In this document: piece after piece, positions 9,775 to 18,385 of the stretch | Numbering within the stretch: position 1 is the stretch's first letter | Layout of the letters: each line of letters begins with the position of its first letter | Assembly (NCBI GenBank): GCA_026982315.1 | Contig: JALSHI010000005.1 | Coordinates: 37,399 to 101,398, forward strand | Direction: 5' to 3' | DNA from: Lysobacterales bacterium | GTDB lineage: Bacteria; Pseudomonadota; Gammaproteobacteria; Xanthomonadales; Marinicellaceae | DNA length: 64,000 nucleotides | Translations under genes and position numbers: made by a program | Notes under the pieces: model-generated | Databases searched by the model: none | Seen by the model: only the letters and a program-made list of their open reading frames with translations | Told to the model about the DNA's origin: nothing

Positions 9775-10712
9775 CGATTCCAGCAGCACAATTCGGACGA
9801 GTGGCTGTGGTGTTTGGCGGTGTAAGCCGTGAACGCGACGTGTCTTTGCGTAGCGGTCATGCCGTGCTTGAGGCCTTGCTTGATCAGGGCATTAACGCCT
9901 TTGCCGTAGACGGTGGACAGGCCCTGATATCAGCAGTGAAAGACGGTATGGTGGACAGGGTATTCAATATTCTCCATGGCGGCGAAGGTGAAAATGGCGC
10001 GCTGGCTGGTGCCATGGAAGTGTTGGGCATCTCCATGACAGGTTGCGGGGTTGCAGGCGCGGCCATCAGCATGGATAAGGTGCGCAGCAAGGTGCTGGTG
10101 GCAGCAGCCGGTGTGCAGGTACCGCCTGGCTGGGCAGTCAATGCCCGGAATCGGGCTGAAAAACTGGAAGAAATCGCCCGATCTGGCACAGGCCCGTGGA
10201 TTGTCAAGCCCAGTTGCGAAGGTTCCAGCGTGGGCTTGTATCAGGCGGATAATCGGGATGCCCTGCAGGCAGCCATTGATGCGGTTTTGGAAATATCGCC
10301 GGTGGCGTTGGTGGAAAAATACATTGCCGGGCAGGAAGCGACGGTGGCCATTGTCAATGGCACGGTGTTACCGGTGGTGCGCATACAACCGGCGGCCGGT
10401 TTATATGACTATGCAGCCAAGTATCACAGTCAGACCACCATTTATCACTGCCCCAGTGGTTTTGATGCGCTCACAGACGCGGCACTGCAGACAGATGCAC
10501 AGGTGGCTTTCGGCGCGCTGGGTTTACGCGGTTGGGCGCGGATTGACTTTATTGTGGATGCGCAGGGCCGGCGCTGGTTTCTCGAGGCCAATACCACGCC
10601 GGGTATGACGGAAACCTCCCTGGTTCCCAAAGCGGCGAAGGCACATGGCTGGAGCTTCCGGCGCCTGGTTCGGGAAATTCTGGCAACCAGCCTGGAGGAA
10701 GATGATGAGTAA
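9771..10712 (+). CDS. ddl: D-alanine-D-alanine ligase
   Basis: ATP-grasp enzyme that joins two D-alanines for the MurF step. 313 residues. The N-terminal motif GGVSRERDVSLRSG is a slight variant of the usual GGxSxEREVSL. The ATP-grasp lysine region WIVKPSCEGSSVG and the Mg-binding end FLEANTTPGMTETSLVPKAA are present. Overlaps murC by four bases, and its last codons overlap the ftsQ start. Confidence 0.96.
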   Translation: MTIPAAQFGRVAVVFGGVSRERDVSLRSGHAVLEALLDQGINAFAVDGGQALISAVKDGMVDRVFNILHGGEGENGALAGAMEVLGISMTGCGVAGAAISMDKVRSKVLVAAAGVQVPPGWAVNARNRAEKLEEIARSGTGPWIVKPSCEGSSVGLYQADNRDALQAAIDAVLEISPVALVEKYIAGQEATVAIVNGTVLPVVRIQPAAGLYDYAAKYHSQTTIYHCPSGFDALTDAALQTDAQVAFGALGLRGWARIDFIVDAQGRRWFLEANTTPGMTETSLVPKAAKAHGWSFRRLVREILATSLEEDDE

Positions 10713-11517
10713 AACAGCCCAGGGAATTCTGGTGTTGTTTCTCGTGCTGTCCCTGCTGGTGGCCGGTTTGCTGGCGGGGGTTATCAATTCCGATCACTGG
10801 AGAATACAACGCCTTGACGTGGAAGCGCCCTTCAAGCGGGTGAGCGCGGAGCAGATTCGCCGGGTCCTGGCGGCGTCGCCGGAGCGGTCTTTTTTCCGCC
10901 TGGATGTAAATGCATTGCGTTTGCGGCTACAAAACCTTGACTGGGTACAGCGCGTAAGCGTGGTGAAGAAATGGCCAGATACGATTCAGATACGTTTGCT
11001 TGAACACGAGCCGGTGGCCATCTGGAATGGCGATCATTTGCTGAATCAGAGCGGGCAGATATTTGCGGTGGCGGATGTGGAGGCGCTGGATGCCTTGCCC
11101 CGTCTGTATGGGCGGGACGTGACTGCGCCACAGGTGTGGGATCAGTATCGGCGCTTTAACAATCTACTGCAGGCCACCGGCACGGAAATTCAAACCGCCC
11201 ATGTCAGCGACCGGGGCGCTTGGGAAATGGCCTTGCGTAATGGTTTGCGCATTCGTGCTGGCAGTCAGCGGCTGGACGCCCGCTTGGCTCGTCTGGCTGA
11301 TAGTTGGGATAGTCTGATGAGATTGGGATTCGGTTTGCCCGAATACGTGGATTTGCGGTATCCCAATGGTTTCGCCAGCAAATGGGCGGGCAACCCCGGT
11401 TCGTCGCGCCCGCCAACGGAAACTCCAGCGAACAAAATGCAGCAAGCGGCGGGCAAGCGCACTGGATTTAATCACCACAACGACGAACAGAGACACAATC
11501 AACGGCAATACGGGTAA
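10705..11517 (+). CDS. ftsQ: Cell division protein FtsQ
   Basis: Bitopic divisome protein that recruits FtsL and FtsB. About 270 residues: a short cytoplasmic tail, one membrane segment at about residues 6-26, a POTRA domain starting near IQRLDVEAPFKRVS, and a beta domain. There are tandem ATGs at 10702 and 10705; GGAGGAA at 10694-10700 favours the second by spacing. Both overlap the ddl stop. The last 50 residues are polar and rich in Gln, Asn and His, a low-complexity tail not needed for the fold. ftsA follows after nine bases. Confidence 0.93.
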   Translation: MSKTAQGILVLFLVLSLLVAGLLAGVINSDHWRIQRLDVEAPFKRVSAEQIRRVLAASPERSFFRLDVNALRLRLQNLDWVQRVSVVKKWPDTIQIRLLEHEPVAIWNGDHLLNQSGQIFAVADVEALDALPRLYGRDVTAPQVWDQYRRFNNLLQATGTEIQTAHVSDRGAWEMALRNGLRIRAGSQRLDARLARLADSWDSLMRLGFGLPEYVDLRYPNGFASKWAGNPGSSRPPTETPANKMQQAAGKRTGFNHHNDEQRHNQRQYG

Positions 11518-11526
11518 CGGCAAATC

Positions 11527-12750
11527 ATGGTCAGGAAAAGTGATTCAGAATTATTGGTTGGGCTCGATATTGGCACCTCGAAGGTGGTGGCGGTGGTTGG
11601 TGAGCAGCATAAGGATGGCAGCATCGAAGTGGTTGGCGTGGGAATGGCACCCTCACGCGGTTTGAAGCGGGGGGTGGTGGTGGATATCGAATCTACGGTG
11701 CAATCCATTCGGCGCGCGGTGGAAGAGGTTGAAATGCTGGTAGGCTGTGAAGTGCAGTCGGTTTTTGCCGGTATCGCCGGCAGTCATATCCGTGGCATGA
11801 ACTCCCATGGCATTGTGGCTATCAAGGACAGGGAGGTGACACGTGGTGATGTGGAAAAAGTGATGGACGCAGCCCGGGCCATGGCGATTCCGGCAGATCA
11901 ACGATTGTTGCATGTTCTGCCCCAGGAGTATGTGATCGATGGCCAGGACGGTATCCGCCATCCGGTGGGCATGTCGGGAGTGCGCCTGGAAGCGCAGGTG
12001 TACCTTATCACCGGATCGGACAGTGCGGCCCAGAATGTCAGTAAATGTGTGGTGCGCTGCGGCTTGCATGTGGACCAGCTGATTGTGGAACAGTTGGCAT
12101 CGGCCCACGCGGTGCTGACAGACGATGAAAAGGAACTGGGCGTATGCCTGGTGGATATTGGGGCTGGAACCACCGACATTGCGGTGTTCAGTGGCGGCGC
12201 AATTCGCCATGCATCGGTGATACCCATCGCTGGTGACCAAGTCACCAACGACATTGCGGTGGCCATGCGTACGCCCACCCAGCATGCAGAAGAAATCAAG
12301 CTGAAATACGCCTGCGCCCTGCGCCAGCTGGCCAGTGCCGACGAGACCATTTCGGTGCCGGGTGTGGGTGATCGCTCGACACGTACACTGGCGCGGCAAA
12401 CACTGGCTGAAGTGGTCCAGCCGCGTTACGAGGAAATTTACCAGTTGGTGCAAGCGGATTTGCATCGCAGCGGATTTGCCGACCAGGTGGCCGCAGGTAT
12501 CGTCTTGACCGGTGGTGCGGCGCGTATGGAAGGCGTTACAGAATTGGCTGAAGAATTTTTTCACCTTCCAGTCCGGGTAGGTACGCCGCAAAACATTACC
12601 GGGCTAAAGGAGGTCGTGAGTAACCCCATGTTTGCCACAGGGGTTGGTTTGTTGCTGTATGGATCGCAACAAACCGGAATGGCAGACAGCTATCTGGAAA
12701 CAGGTGGCTGGTTTGAAAGGTTCAAAAAGTGGTTTATGGGCGAATTTTAA
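11527..12750 (+). CDS. ftsA: Cell division protein FtsA
   Basis: Actin-like ATPase that tethers FtsZ to the inner membrane and signals to the late divisome. 407 residues. Phosphate-binding loops VGLDIGTSKVVAVVG (N-terminal) and LVDIGAGTTDIAVF, the SHI 1C subdomain between them, and the adenosine motif VLTGGAARMEG are visible. The extreme C terminus WFERFKKWFMGEF is a good amphipathic membrane-targeting helix. No strong Shine-Dalgarno precedes the ATG, and the nine-base gap to ftsQ suggests coupled translation. Confidence 0.97.
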   Translation: MVRKSDSELLVGLDIGTSKVVAVVGEQHKDGSIEVVGVGMAPSRGLKRGVVVDIESTVQSIRRAVEEVEMLVGCEVQSVFAGIAGSHIRGMNSHGIVAIKDREVTRGDVEKVMDAARAMAIPADQRLLHVLPQEYVIDGQDGIRHPVGMSGVRLEAQVYLITGSDSAAQNVSKCVVRCGLHVDQLIVEQLASAHAVLTDDEKELGVCLVDIGAGTTDIAVFSGGAIRHASVIPIAGDQVTNDIAVAMRTPTQHAEEIKLKYACALRQLASADETISVPGVGDRSTRTLARQTLAEVVQPRYEEIYQLVQADLHRSGFADQVAAGIVLTGGAARMEGVTELAEEFFHLPVRVGTPQNITGLKEVVSNPMFATGVGLLLYGSQQTGMADSYLETGGWFERFKKWFMGEF

Positions 12751-12827
12751 ACGAGCCATTGTGAACCAGTAGGAACAGGGCTGGTACAAAGCAGGCCCAC
12801 AGGTATTAACTTCGGAGGAAAAACAAC

Positions 12828-13982
12828 ATGTTTCAGATGATTGATAACGATGCAACAGGGGCCATCATCAAGGTGGTGGGTATAGGCGGGGGCGGCGGTA
12901 ACGCCGTGCAACAAATGCTTGAGGCCAACATCAACGGGGTGGAATTCATTTGTGCCAATACCGATGCACAGGCTTTGGAGAAAACCCATTGCAAAAATGT
13001 GATTCGCATTGGTCAGAATGTGACCAAGGGTTTGGGTGCTGGCGCCAACCCGGAAGTGGGTCGTCAGGCCGCGCTGGAAGACCGGGAGCGCATCAAAGAG
13101 GTCCTGACAGGTGCCGACATGGTCTTTTTGACAGCCGGCATGGGTGGCGGCACCGGCACAGGAGCGGCCCCGGTGGTCGCGCAAATCGCCAAGGAAATGG
13201 GGATTCTGACAGTGGCGGTAGTGACCAAGCCGTTCCGCTTTGAAGGCAAGCGCCGGATGGAGGTGGCTGAACATGGCATTGCCGAGCTGGAACAGCATGT
13301 GGATTCATTAATTACCATTCCCAACGATAAACTGATTGAGGAGTTGGGCCGGGATATGACCTTGTTGAATGCCTTCAAGGCAGCCAATGATGTGCTGCAT
13401 GGCGCAGTTCAGGGTATCGCCGAACTGATTACCTGCCCGGGGTTGGTGAATGTGGACTTTGCTGATGTCCGCACCGTCATGAGTGAAATGGGCATGGCCA
13501 TGATGGGCTCTGGTGTGGCTCGAGGCGATGACCGGGCGGCGGTGGCCACCGAACATGCCATCAACAGTCCTCTGCTTGAGGATATTGATCTCAATGGCGC
13601 GAAAGGCATTCTAGTCAATATTACTGCCGGTATGAATCTGACCATGGGTGAATTTGATGAAATTGGCCGCATGGTCGGGGAATATGCGGCGGATGACGCC
13701 AATGTCGTGATTGGCACTTCGATTGATCCGGAACTGGAAGAAGAAATTCGGGTGACTGTGGTGGCGACCGGTTTGAATAATGCGGCCAAGGTCTCAAAGC
13801 CAAAAGCGGTCCATGTTGCTCGGACAGGAACCGATGACAAAATCGAATTGCCCCGGAAGTACACTGCGGGAAAGACCGGAGTGGGCCCTCGGCTGGATGA
13901 GCCGCTCAAGGCGGACAAGGACCCGATGATGTCTGAAGACTACCTGGACATTCCGGCCTTTTTGCGCAATCAGGCCGACTAG
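12828..13982 (+). CDS. ftsZ: Cell division GTPase FtsZ
   Basis: Tubulin-like GTPase that forms the Z ring. 384 residues. The nucleotide-binding start IKVVGIGGGGGNAV, the tubulin signature GGGTGTGAAPVVA at about residues 106-118 and the catalytic T7 loop NVDFADVRTVM are intact. A short variable linker leads to the conserved C-terminal peptide DYLDIPAFLRNQAD, which binds FtsA and ZipA. A strong GGAGG precedes the ATG after a 77-base gap from ftsA, leaving room for its own promoter. It is the last division gene before lpxC. Confidence 0.98.
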   Translation: MFQMIDNDATGAIIKVVGIGGGGGNAVQQMLEANINGVEFICANTDAQALEKTHCKNVIRIGQNVTKGLGAGANPEVGRQAALEDRERIKEVLTGADMVFLTAGMGGGTGTGAAPVVAQIAKEMGILTVAVVTKPFRFEGKRRMEVAEHGIAELEQHVDSLITIPNDKLIEELGRDMTLLNAFKAANDVLHGAVQGIAELITCPGLVNVDFADVRTVMSEMGMAMMGSGVARGDDRAAVATEHAINSPLLEDIDLNGAKGILVNITAGMNLTMGEFDEIGRMVGEYAADDANVVIGTSIDPELEEEIRVTVVATGLNNAAKVSKPKAVHVARTGTDDKIELPRKYTAGKTGVGPRLDEPLKADKDPMMSEDYLDIPAFLRNQAD

Positions 13983-14011
13983 GGCAAGCGGGTATTCGCC
14001 CTGTGGCTGGT

Positions 14012-14040
14012 GCAGGCGATTTTCCTCCGAGATCGCCTGC
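14012..14040 (+). terminator. Hairpin after ftsZ, possible terminator
   Basis: Perfect 9-base arms GCAGGCGAT (14012-14020) and ATCGCCTGC (14032-14040) with an 11-base loop lie 30 bases after the ftsZ stop. There is no following T run, so this may be a transcript-stabilising or Rho-assisted end rather than a classic intrinsic terminator. Confidence 0.4.
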
Positions 14041-14120
14041 GCTGCCATGGCTGTGGCGTGCGAGGGTCATTGTGTGTGGCAGAAAAGCAACAAGCTGTGG
14101 CCTGGAAGAGACAAACGGCT

Positions 14121-14149
14121 TTGTGTGCGGCCAGGCTCTGTGGTAAACT
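14121..14149 (+). promoter_or_regulatory. Candidate sigma-70 promoter for lpxC
   Basis: TTGTGT (14121-14126), a 17-base spacer and TAAACT (14144-14149), preceded by TGG, which gives an extended -10. This lies about 110 bases upstream of the lpxC ATG in the 277-base ftsZ-lpxC gap and would allow lpxC expression independent of the division operon. Confidence 0.5.
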
Positions 14150-14259
14150 CTCGCCCTAAAACCCGAATCAACCTGGCCAGTCAGCGTCTGGTACTGATGT
14201 GCTGGTTGGATATATGACCGATTGGCGCAGTGCATGTGCGACCAATTGAGGTGATTATA

Positions 14260-15165
14260 ATGATCAAACAATGCACCCTGAAAAATCCTGTCCGCGCCAC
14301 CGGCATTGGCATTCATACCGGCCAAAAAGTTTTCATCACATTGAATCCGGCTCCGGTTGATACCGGCATTGTTTTTCGCCGCACGGACTTTTCCCCGCCG
14401 ATTTGTATACAGGCGGACGCGCATCATGTGGGCGACACCAGCATGTCGACGACCCTGGTAAAAGATGGCGTTCGGGTGGCGACTGTCGAACATCTTCTGG
14501 CTGCATTTGCCGGACTGGGGATTGATAATTGCATTGTCGATTTAAGCGCCTCGGAAGTGCCTATTATGGATGGCTCGGCCGGGCCGTTTGTCTTTCTGAT
14601 TCAGTCCGCCGGTATCGCTGAACAGGCCAAAGCGCGTCAGTATATCCGGATTCGCAAAAAGATCGAAGTGACACACGAGGACAAGGTCGCCCGCTTTGAG
14701 CCTTACAATGGGTTTAAGGTTGCCTTTGAAATCGACTTCAACCACCCCGCCTTTAGTCCCTACACCAATTTTGTTGAAATTGACTTTGGTAAAACCTCGT
14801 TTGCGCGCGAAATCGCCCGGGCGCGGACTTTTGGGTTTATGCGGGACATCGAAATGTTGCGGGAAAAAAATCTTGCCATGGGTGGCAGTATGGATAATGC
14901 CATCGTGCTGGATGATTACCGCGTATTGAACCCTGATGGCTTGCGCTACGAGGATGAGTTTGTCAAACACAAAATCCTCGATGCCATCGGGGATATTTAT
15001 CAACTGGGTCATCCGGTTATTGGCGCGTTTTTTGGGTACAAATCCGGTCACGCGCTTAACAACCAACTGGTTCGGGCCCTCAAAGAGCAGCCTGAGGCCT
15101 ACGAAATCGTCACCTTTGACAGTGAGCAACAAGCCACAGGCATGTTGACCCCGGCTTTGGCATAA
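14260..15165 (+). CDS. lpxC: UDP-3-O-acyl-GlcNAc deacetylase LpxC
   Basis: Zinc deacetylase for the committed step of lipid A synthesis. 301 residues from ATG 14260, which has GAGGTG upstream; an in-frame ATG ten codons earlier lacks a good binding site. Zinc ligands match the family almost position for position: His78 in [10 protein letters not shown], His237 and Asp241 in HKxxDxxGD (HKILDAIGD). The [12 protein letters not shown] motif is also present. Its presence shows an LPS-bearing outer membrane. secA does not follow; a terminator closes the gene. Confidence 0.97.
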   Translation: MIKQCTLKNPVRATGIGIHTGQKVFITLNPAPVDTGIVFRRTDFSPPICIQADAHHVGDTSMSTTLVKDGVRVATVEHLLAAFAGLGIDNCIVDLSASEVPIMDGSAGPFVFLIQSAGIAEQAKARQYIRIRKKIEVTHEDKVARFEPYNGFKVAFEIDFNHPAFSPYTNFVEIDFGKTSFAREIARARTFGFMRDIEMLREKNLAMGGSMDNAIVLDDYRVLNPDGLRYEDEFVKHKILDAIGDIYQLGHPVIGAFFGYKSGHALNNQLVRALKEQPEAYEIVTFDSEQQATGMLTPALA

Positions 15166-15241
15166 GTTCAACGCTGATCCGCTATTGTTACTGCATTCTT
15201 GCCTGGCGTTATCGCGCCATATCGTTCCCGGTTTGTCATAA

Positions 15242-15276
15242 AAAAAGCCACCTCAACAGTGCCGAGATGGCTTTTT
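15242..15276 (+). terminator. Intrinsic terminator after lpxC
   Basis: Arms AAAAAGCCA (15242-15250) and TGGCTTTTT (15268-15276) with an internal CTC/GAG extension form a stable hairpin ending in five T. It ends the whole division cluster and could work in both directions. Confidence 0.85.
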
Positions 15277-15288
15277 ACCCCCCTGGGC

Positions 15289-15325
15289 ATTCTTTTGATG
15301 TGACTCACTAACACATCAAAAGAAT
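15289..15325. promoter_or_regulatory. 14-base perfect inverted repeat
   Basis: Arms ATTCTTTTGATGTG (15289-15302) and CACATCAAAAGAAT (15312-15325) with a 9-base loop. It lies just 12 bases after the lpxC terminator and about 330 bases before the sensor kinase. A TCTCTTTT tract follows, so it may be a second terminator; the AT-rich perfect symmetry would also suit an operator. Confidence 0.45.
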
Positions 15326-15386
15326 TCTCTTTTCATCCTGCACGATTATATTAACCACTTGGTGTGCGAAATGTAATCCGCACGAA

Positions 15387-15417
15387 TACTCAAAATTGCG
15401 ATGAGTATTTGTACTCA
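15387..15417. promoter_or_regulatory. Three alternating TACTCA/TGAGTA motifs
   Basis: TACTCA at 15387-15392, its reverse complement TGAGTA at 15402-15407 and TACTCA again at 15412-15417 sit upstream of the sensor kinase. They could be regulator half sites or two mutually exclusive RNA hairpins. The rest of the 487-base gap 15166-15652 contains no gene I can support; an open frame runs through its right part into the kinase, but it lacks a convincing start. Confidence 0.35.
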
Positions 15418-15652
15418 CACTAGCGGGTTCCTATTCGTGCTACCCTTAGTTTTATCTGGCGACTGCCATCGGGCAGGCTCAAGGGCGCAAGCTAAAACAA
15501 CAGGTACTCCTTTAAAAAAAACCAAAGGCGGAGCCCCCGTTGGCGGGGCAGGCCAGAGGCTGAAAAGAACGATGAAGTTAACATGGAGTTTTATTCCAGA
15601 GAGCAGGCGCCTTGCCATTTTTTCTGACAATAGCGGGTGCAGGGAGGGAACC

Positions 15653-17548
15653 ATGCTGAAAGACACATTCTTGATCACAGGCTTTCCCGGAAAGCTGGCC
15701 CAACAATGTATTTACGCTACAAGTATTGTTTTACTATTGATCAGCCTTTACCCGGGTTTGGTCGTGGCGATGACAGCGGAACCCTATGAGGCGTCCTTGC
15801 AATCGGCGGATACGCCCCGCAGTTCGGAGTCTTTCAGCGTTCAGGAAGCTTTTGATAAGGCGGGAGAGTTGTTATGGCGCAGGCCGGCACAAGTGACGGG
15901 CTTTCTCAAACCAGATCAGGTGCGCTGGTACTCCTTGCGCCTGGATTCGAGCACAGGCAGTAATCAGGTGTTGGAAATCCCTCATCCTTTGCTGGGTGTG
16001 GTGGACATATGGGCCCGGGACAGCCAGGGAAAATCAATGCAGGACCGCTTCGGTATGCGGGTGCCGTTTTCTCACCACAAGCACCCGGGAAATATGGCGG
16101 CCTTTATCATACCGGGGGATTTCGTAGCGCCAGTCGATGTGTTGATACGCGTTGATAATCAGGGACTTATGGAGTTTTCTACCACAGTGCGTTCCGTGGA
16201 TGAGTGGTTAAGGCATGAACAGGGGCTCAACCTCTTTTATGGCGCTTTTTACGGCGCTATGCTGGTATTGCTGTTTTACAACCTTTTTCTGGCGTGGGGG
16301 CTCAAAGATGCCAGTTACCTGCTGTATGTGCTGTTTGTGGCTTGTTTATTGGTGTCTACTTCATTGCTTTCAGGGTTTGGCAAGCAATTTCTCTGGCCAG
16401 ACCAGGTTGGTATAGAAAGTCGTTATCTGTTCCTGGTTAGCGCCTGTAATACAGTGGCGGGCCTGAGTTTTTTGAATGTTTTTCTTGGCATCCGGAAAAT
16501 TTCCCGGCCCCTCTGGCTGATTTCGTTGGGGATTATTGGCGCAGCCCTGGGATTGGCGCTGCTCTATACGCTGGGTTATCAACCGGACTGGTTGGCCGGA
16601 TTGATTTATCTGAATATCTTCTTTTCCCTGATTTACTACATGGTGGTGCCTGTGGTGGCTTACTTGCGGGGGGTTCGCTATGCCCGTTTCGCCATATTGG
16701 CGCTGTGGGTTTATCCCATATCAGTATTGCTTTATTTCTGGCAGCTTTTTTCTGGGGAATACTGGTTACGGCCATTGCATTTATGGATGGCCGGTGGCAT
16801 GTTGCTGGAAGGCATCTTATTGTCTCTGGCCCTAGCGGATAAAATCAACTTGTTGCGTCAGGACAAGCAGCGTATTGAACGCCAAGCGGCCAGCCAGCGC
16901 CGGCAATTTGCCCGTGGTCTCATCCATACCCAGGAGCGTGAGCGCGAAAAGTTTGCCGCGGTTTTGCATGACTCGATTGGACATGACTTGTTGATTCTCA
17001 AGCATGGGCTGAAAAATCTTGCCGGCTGGAGCGACAACTCTCAAGTGACAAATCGCGAGATTCTCCACCGGCTGCAGGAACAATGCGAGAATGCGCTGGT
17101 GAATGTCCGTCAATTGTCCCAGCAAATGCATCCGCATATGTTGAAACGGCTGGGTCTGAGTGCGGCCATTGAAACCATGCTGGAAAACGCAGCGAATGCA
17201 GGAGGGCTCGAGTGGGCGGCTGATCTGGATGATGTGGATGACAAACTCGATATGGAGCAGGCCAGTACGGTTTACCGGGTGATTCAGGAAGCGCTGAATA
17301 ATATTCTGAAACATGCCCAGGCCAGTGAAGTGCTTGTGAGCATGCGTGATCGAGGCCCGCAAGTGGTGGTCAGTATCAAGGATGATGGCACTGGATTGCC
17401 GCCTCATGCGAAGAATAAAAACTGGCCTTCCAGTGGTTTTGGCACCAGTAACATGAAAGGCCGGGTTGAACTGCTGTCAGGCTGGTTTCGGCTGATTCGC
17501 ACACCCGGTGAAGGCACGGAAGTGCGGTTTGGTTTGCCTTATCGTTAG
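15653..17548 (+). CDS. 7TM sensor histidine kinase (HisKA_3 type)
   Basis: Inner-membrane sensor kinase of 631 residues. After a signal-like hydrophobic start (about residues 16-36) comes a periplasmic jelly-roll domain of the 7TMR-DISM kind (about 50-190), then seven membrane segments (about 195-400), a linker coiled coil and the kinase core. The phospho-acceptor is His439 in LHDSIGHDL, the HisKA_3 form found in NarX-like kinases, followed by a HATPase_c domain with EALNNILKHAQAS (N box), DDGTGLPP and GFGTSNMKGR. I chose ATG 15653 because AGGGAGGG lies eight bases upstream. The 7TMR-DISM input usually senses small ligands; the ligand here is unknown. Its partner regulator follows after 60 bases. 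Confidence 0.9.
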   Translation: MLKDTFLITGFPGKLAQQCIYATSIVLLLISLYPGLVVAMTAEPYEASLQSADTPRSSESFSVQEAFDKAGELLWRRPAQVTGFLKPDQVRWYSLRLDSSTGSNQVLEIPHPLLGVVDIWARDSQGKSMQDRFGMRVPFSHHKHPGNMAAFIIPGDFVAPVDVLIRVDNQGLMEFSTTVRSVDEWLRHEQGLNLFYGAFYGAMLVLLFYNLFLAWGLKDASYLLYVLFVACLLVSTSLLSGFGKQFLWPDQVGIESRYLFLVSACNTVAGLSFLNVFLGIRKISRPLWLISLGIIGAALGLALLYTLGYQPDWLAGLIYLNIFFSLIYYMVVPVVAYLRGVRYARFAILALWVYPISVLLYFWQLFSGEYWLRPLHLWMAGGMLLEGILLSLALADKINLLRQDKQRIERQAASQRRQFARGLIHTQEREREKFAAVLHDSIGHDLLILKHGLKNLAGWSDNSQVTNREILHRLQEQCENALVNVRQLSQQMHPHMLKRLGLSAAIETMLENAANAGGLEWAADLDDVDDKLDMEQASTVYRVIQEALNNILKHAQASEVLVSMRDRGPQVVVSIKDDGTGLPPHAKNKNWPSSGFGTSNMKGRVELLSGWFRLIRTPGEGTEVRFGLPYR

Positions 17549-17608
17549 CTACGGCAGAATCGGCTTTGGGGCATGTGATGGGTTTTATTGAAAATTTGAG
17601 GGGGAGTG

Positions 17609-18304
17609 ATGACTCAGTTTCATAGCAGTTCTCCGGCGCGGGTACTGATTGCGGATGACCATCCTGTTTTTCGGCAGGGCCTGCGCCTGGTGATTGAAGC
17701 GCATCCGCTCGTCGAAGTGGTGGCTGAAGCGGAAAATGGCGAATCGGCCCTGGTTCAGATTCGTTACTTGAATCCTGATCTGGTTTTTCTGGATATTGCC
17801 ATGCCGGATCGGGATGGCCTTTCTGTCCTGGAGCATGTACGCGAAAGCGATAACGCCACGCGTGTGATTATGATGACGTCCTACCATGAACAAGCCTATT
17901 TAAACCGTGCGATGGAGCTGAAAGTGAATGGCTATTTGCTCAAGGATGATTCGCGGGATGAGATTATCCAGTGTCTTGAACAGGTATTACAGGGTGGGAC
18001 GTATATCAGCCCCTCGTTTTCCCAGAGCAGTTTGTGTATCCCCCGGGATTTTTCCGACATTCGCGAGCTCAAGAGCTTGTTAACAGAAAAAGAACTGAAA
18101 GTGCTTTCACTGGTGGCCCGCTTTATGACCAGCAAGGAAATCGCTCGTGAATTGAATATTTCCTACCGGACCGTGCAGAATCACCGCTTGCACATCTCCC
18201 GAAAGCTGGGGTTGCGCGGCATCCATCAATTATCCCGTTTTGCCCGGCGGAACCTGCAGGCTTTGCAGCAACTTGAGGCAAACGAAACTGGCTCAGGGGG
18301 CTGA
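17609..18304 (+). CDS. NarL/FixJ-family response regulator
   Basis: Cytoplasmic DNA-binding regulator of 231 residues, partner of the kinase upstream. Receiver domain at residues 10-125 with the acidic pair in VLIADDHPVF, phospho-acceptor Asp62 in FLDIAMPDRDG and the switch lysine in VNGYLLKDDS. A LuxR-type helix-turn-helix at about 160-215 (LTEKELKVLSLVARFMTSKE). ATG 17609 has GGGGGAG four bases upstream; an in-frame GTG at 17606 is too close to it. Targets are unknown; alternating TACTCA motifs upstream of the kinase are one candidate for autoregulation. Confidence 0.92.
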   Translation: MTQFHSSSPARVLIADDHPVFRQGLRLVIEAHPLVEVVAEAENGESALVQIRYLNPDLVFLDIAMPDRDGLSVLEHVRESDNATRVIMMTSYHEQAYLNRAMELKVNGYLLKDDSRDEIIQCLEQVLQGGTYISPSFSQSSLCIPRDFSDIRELKSLLTEKELKVLSLVARFMTSKEIARELNISYRTVQNHRLHISRKLGLRGIHQLSRFARRNLQALQQLEANETGSGG

Positions 18305-18385
18305 TTGGTCTGAGAATCGTGCCATTTTGAGTCCTTTCATGGTTGGTGGTAGACTGGGATGGCCTTAACAACATGGGGAATGATT

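Noticed and set aside
12751..12827. Extra small gene between ftsA and ftsZ
   Set aside because: The 77 bases contain only a leader with a strong GGAGG for ftsZ.
15441..15560. A c-di-GMP (GEMM-like) riboswitch in the sensor kinase leader, suggested by GGGCGCAAGCTAAAAC
   Set aside because: The paired helices and the conserved tetraloop/receptor parts of GEMM cannot be laid out around it; the match is limited to a few bases.
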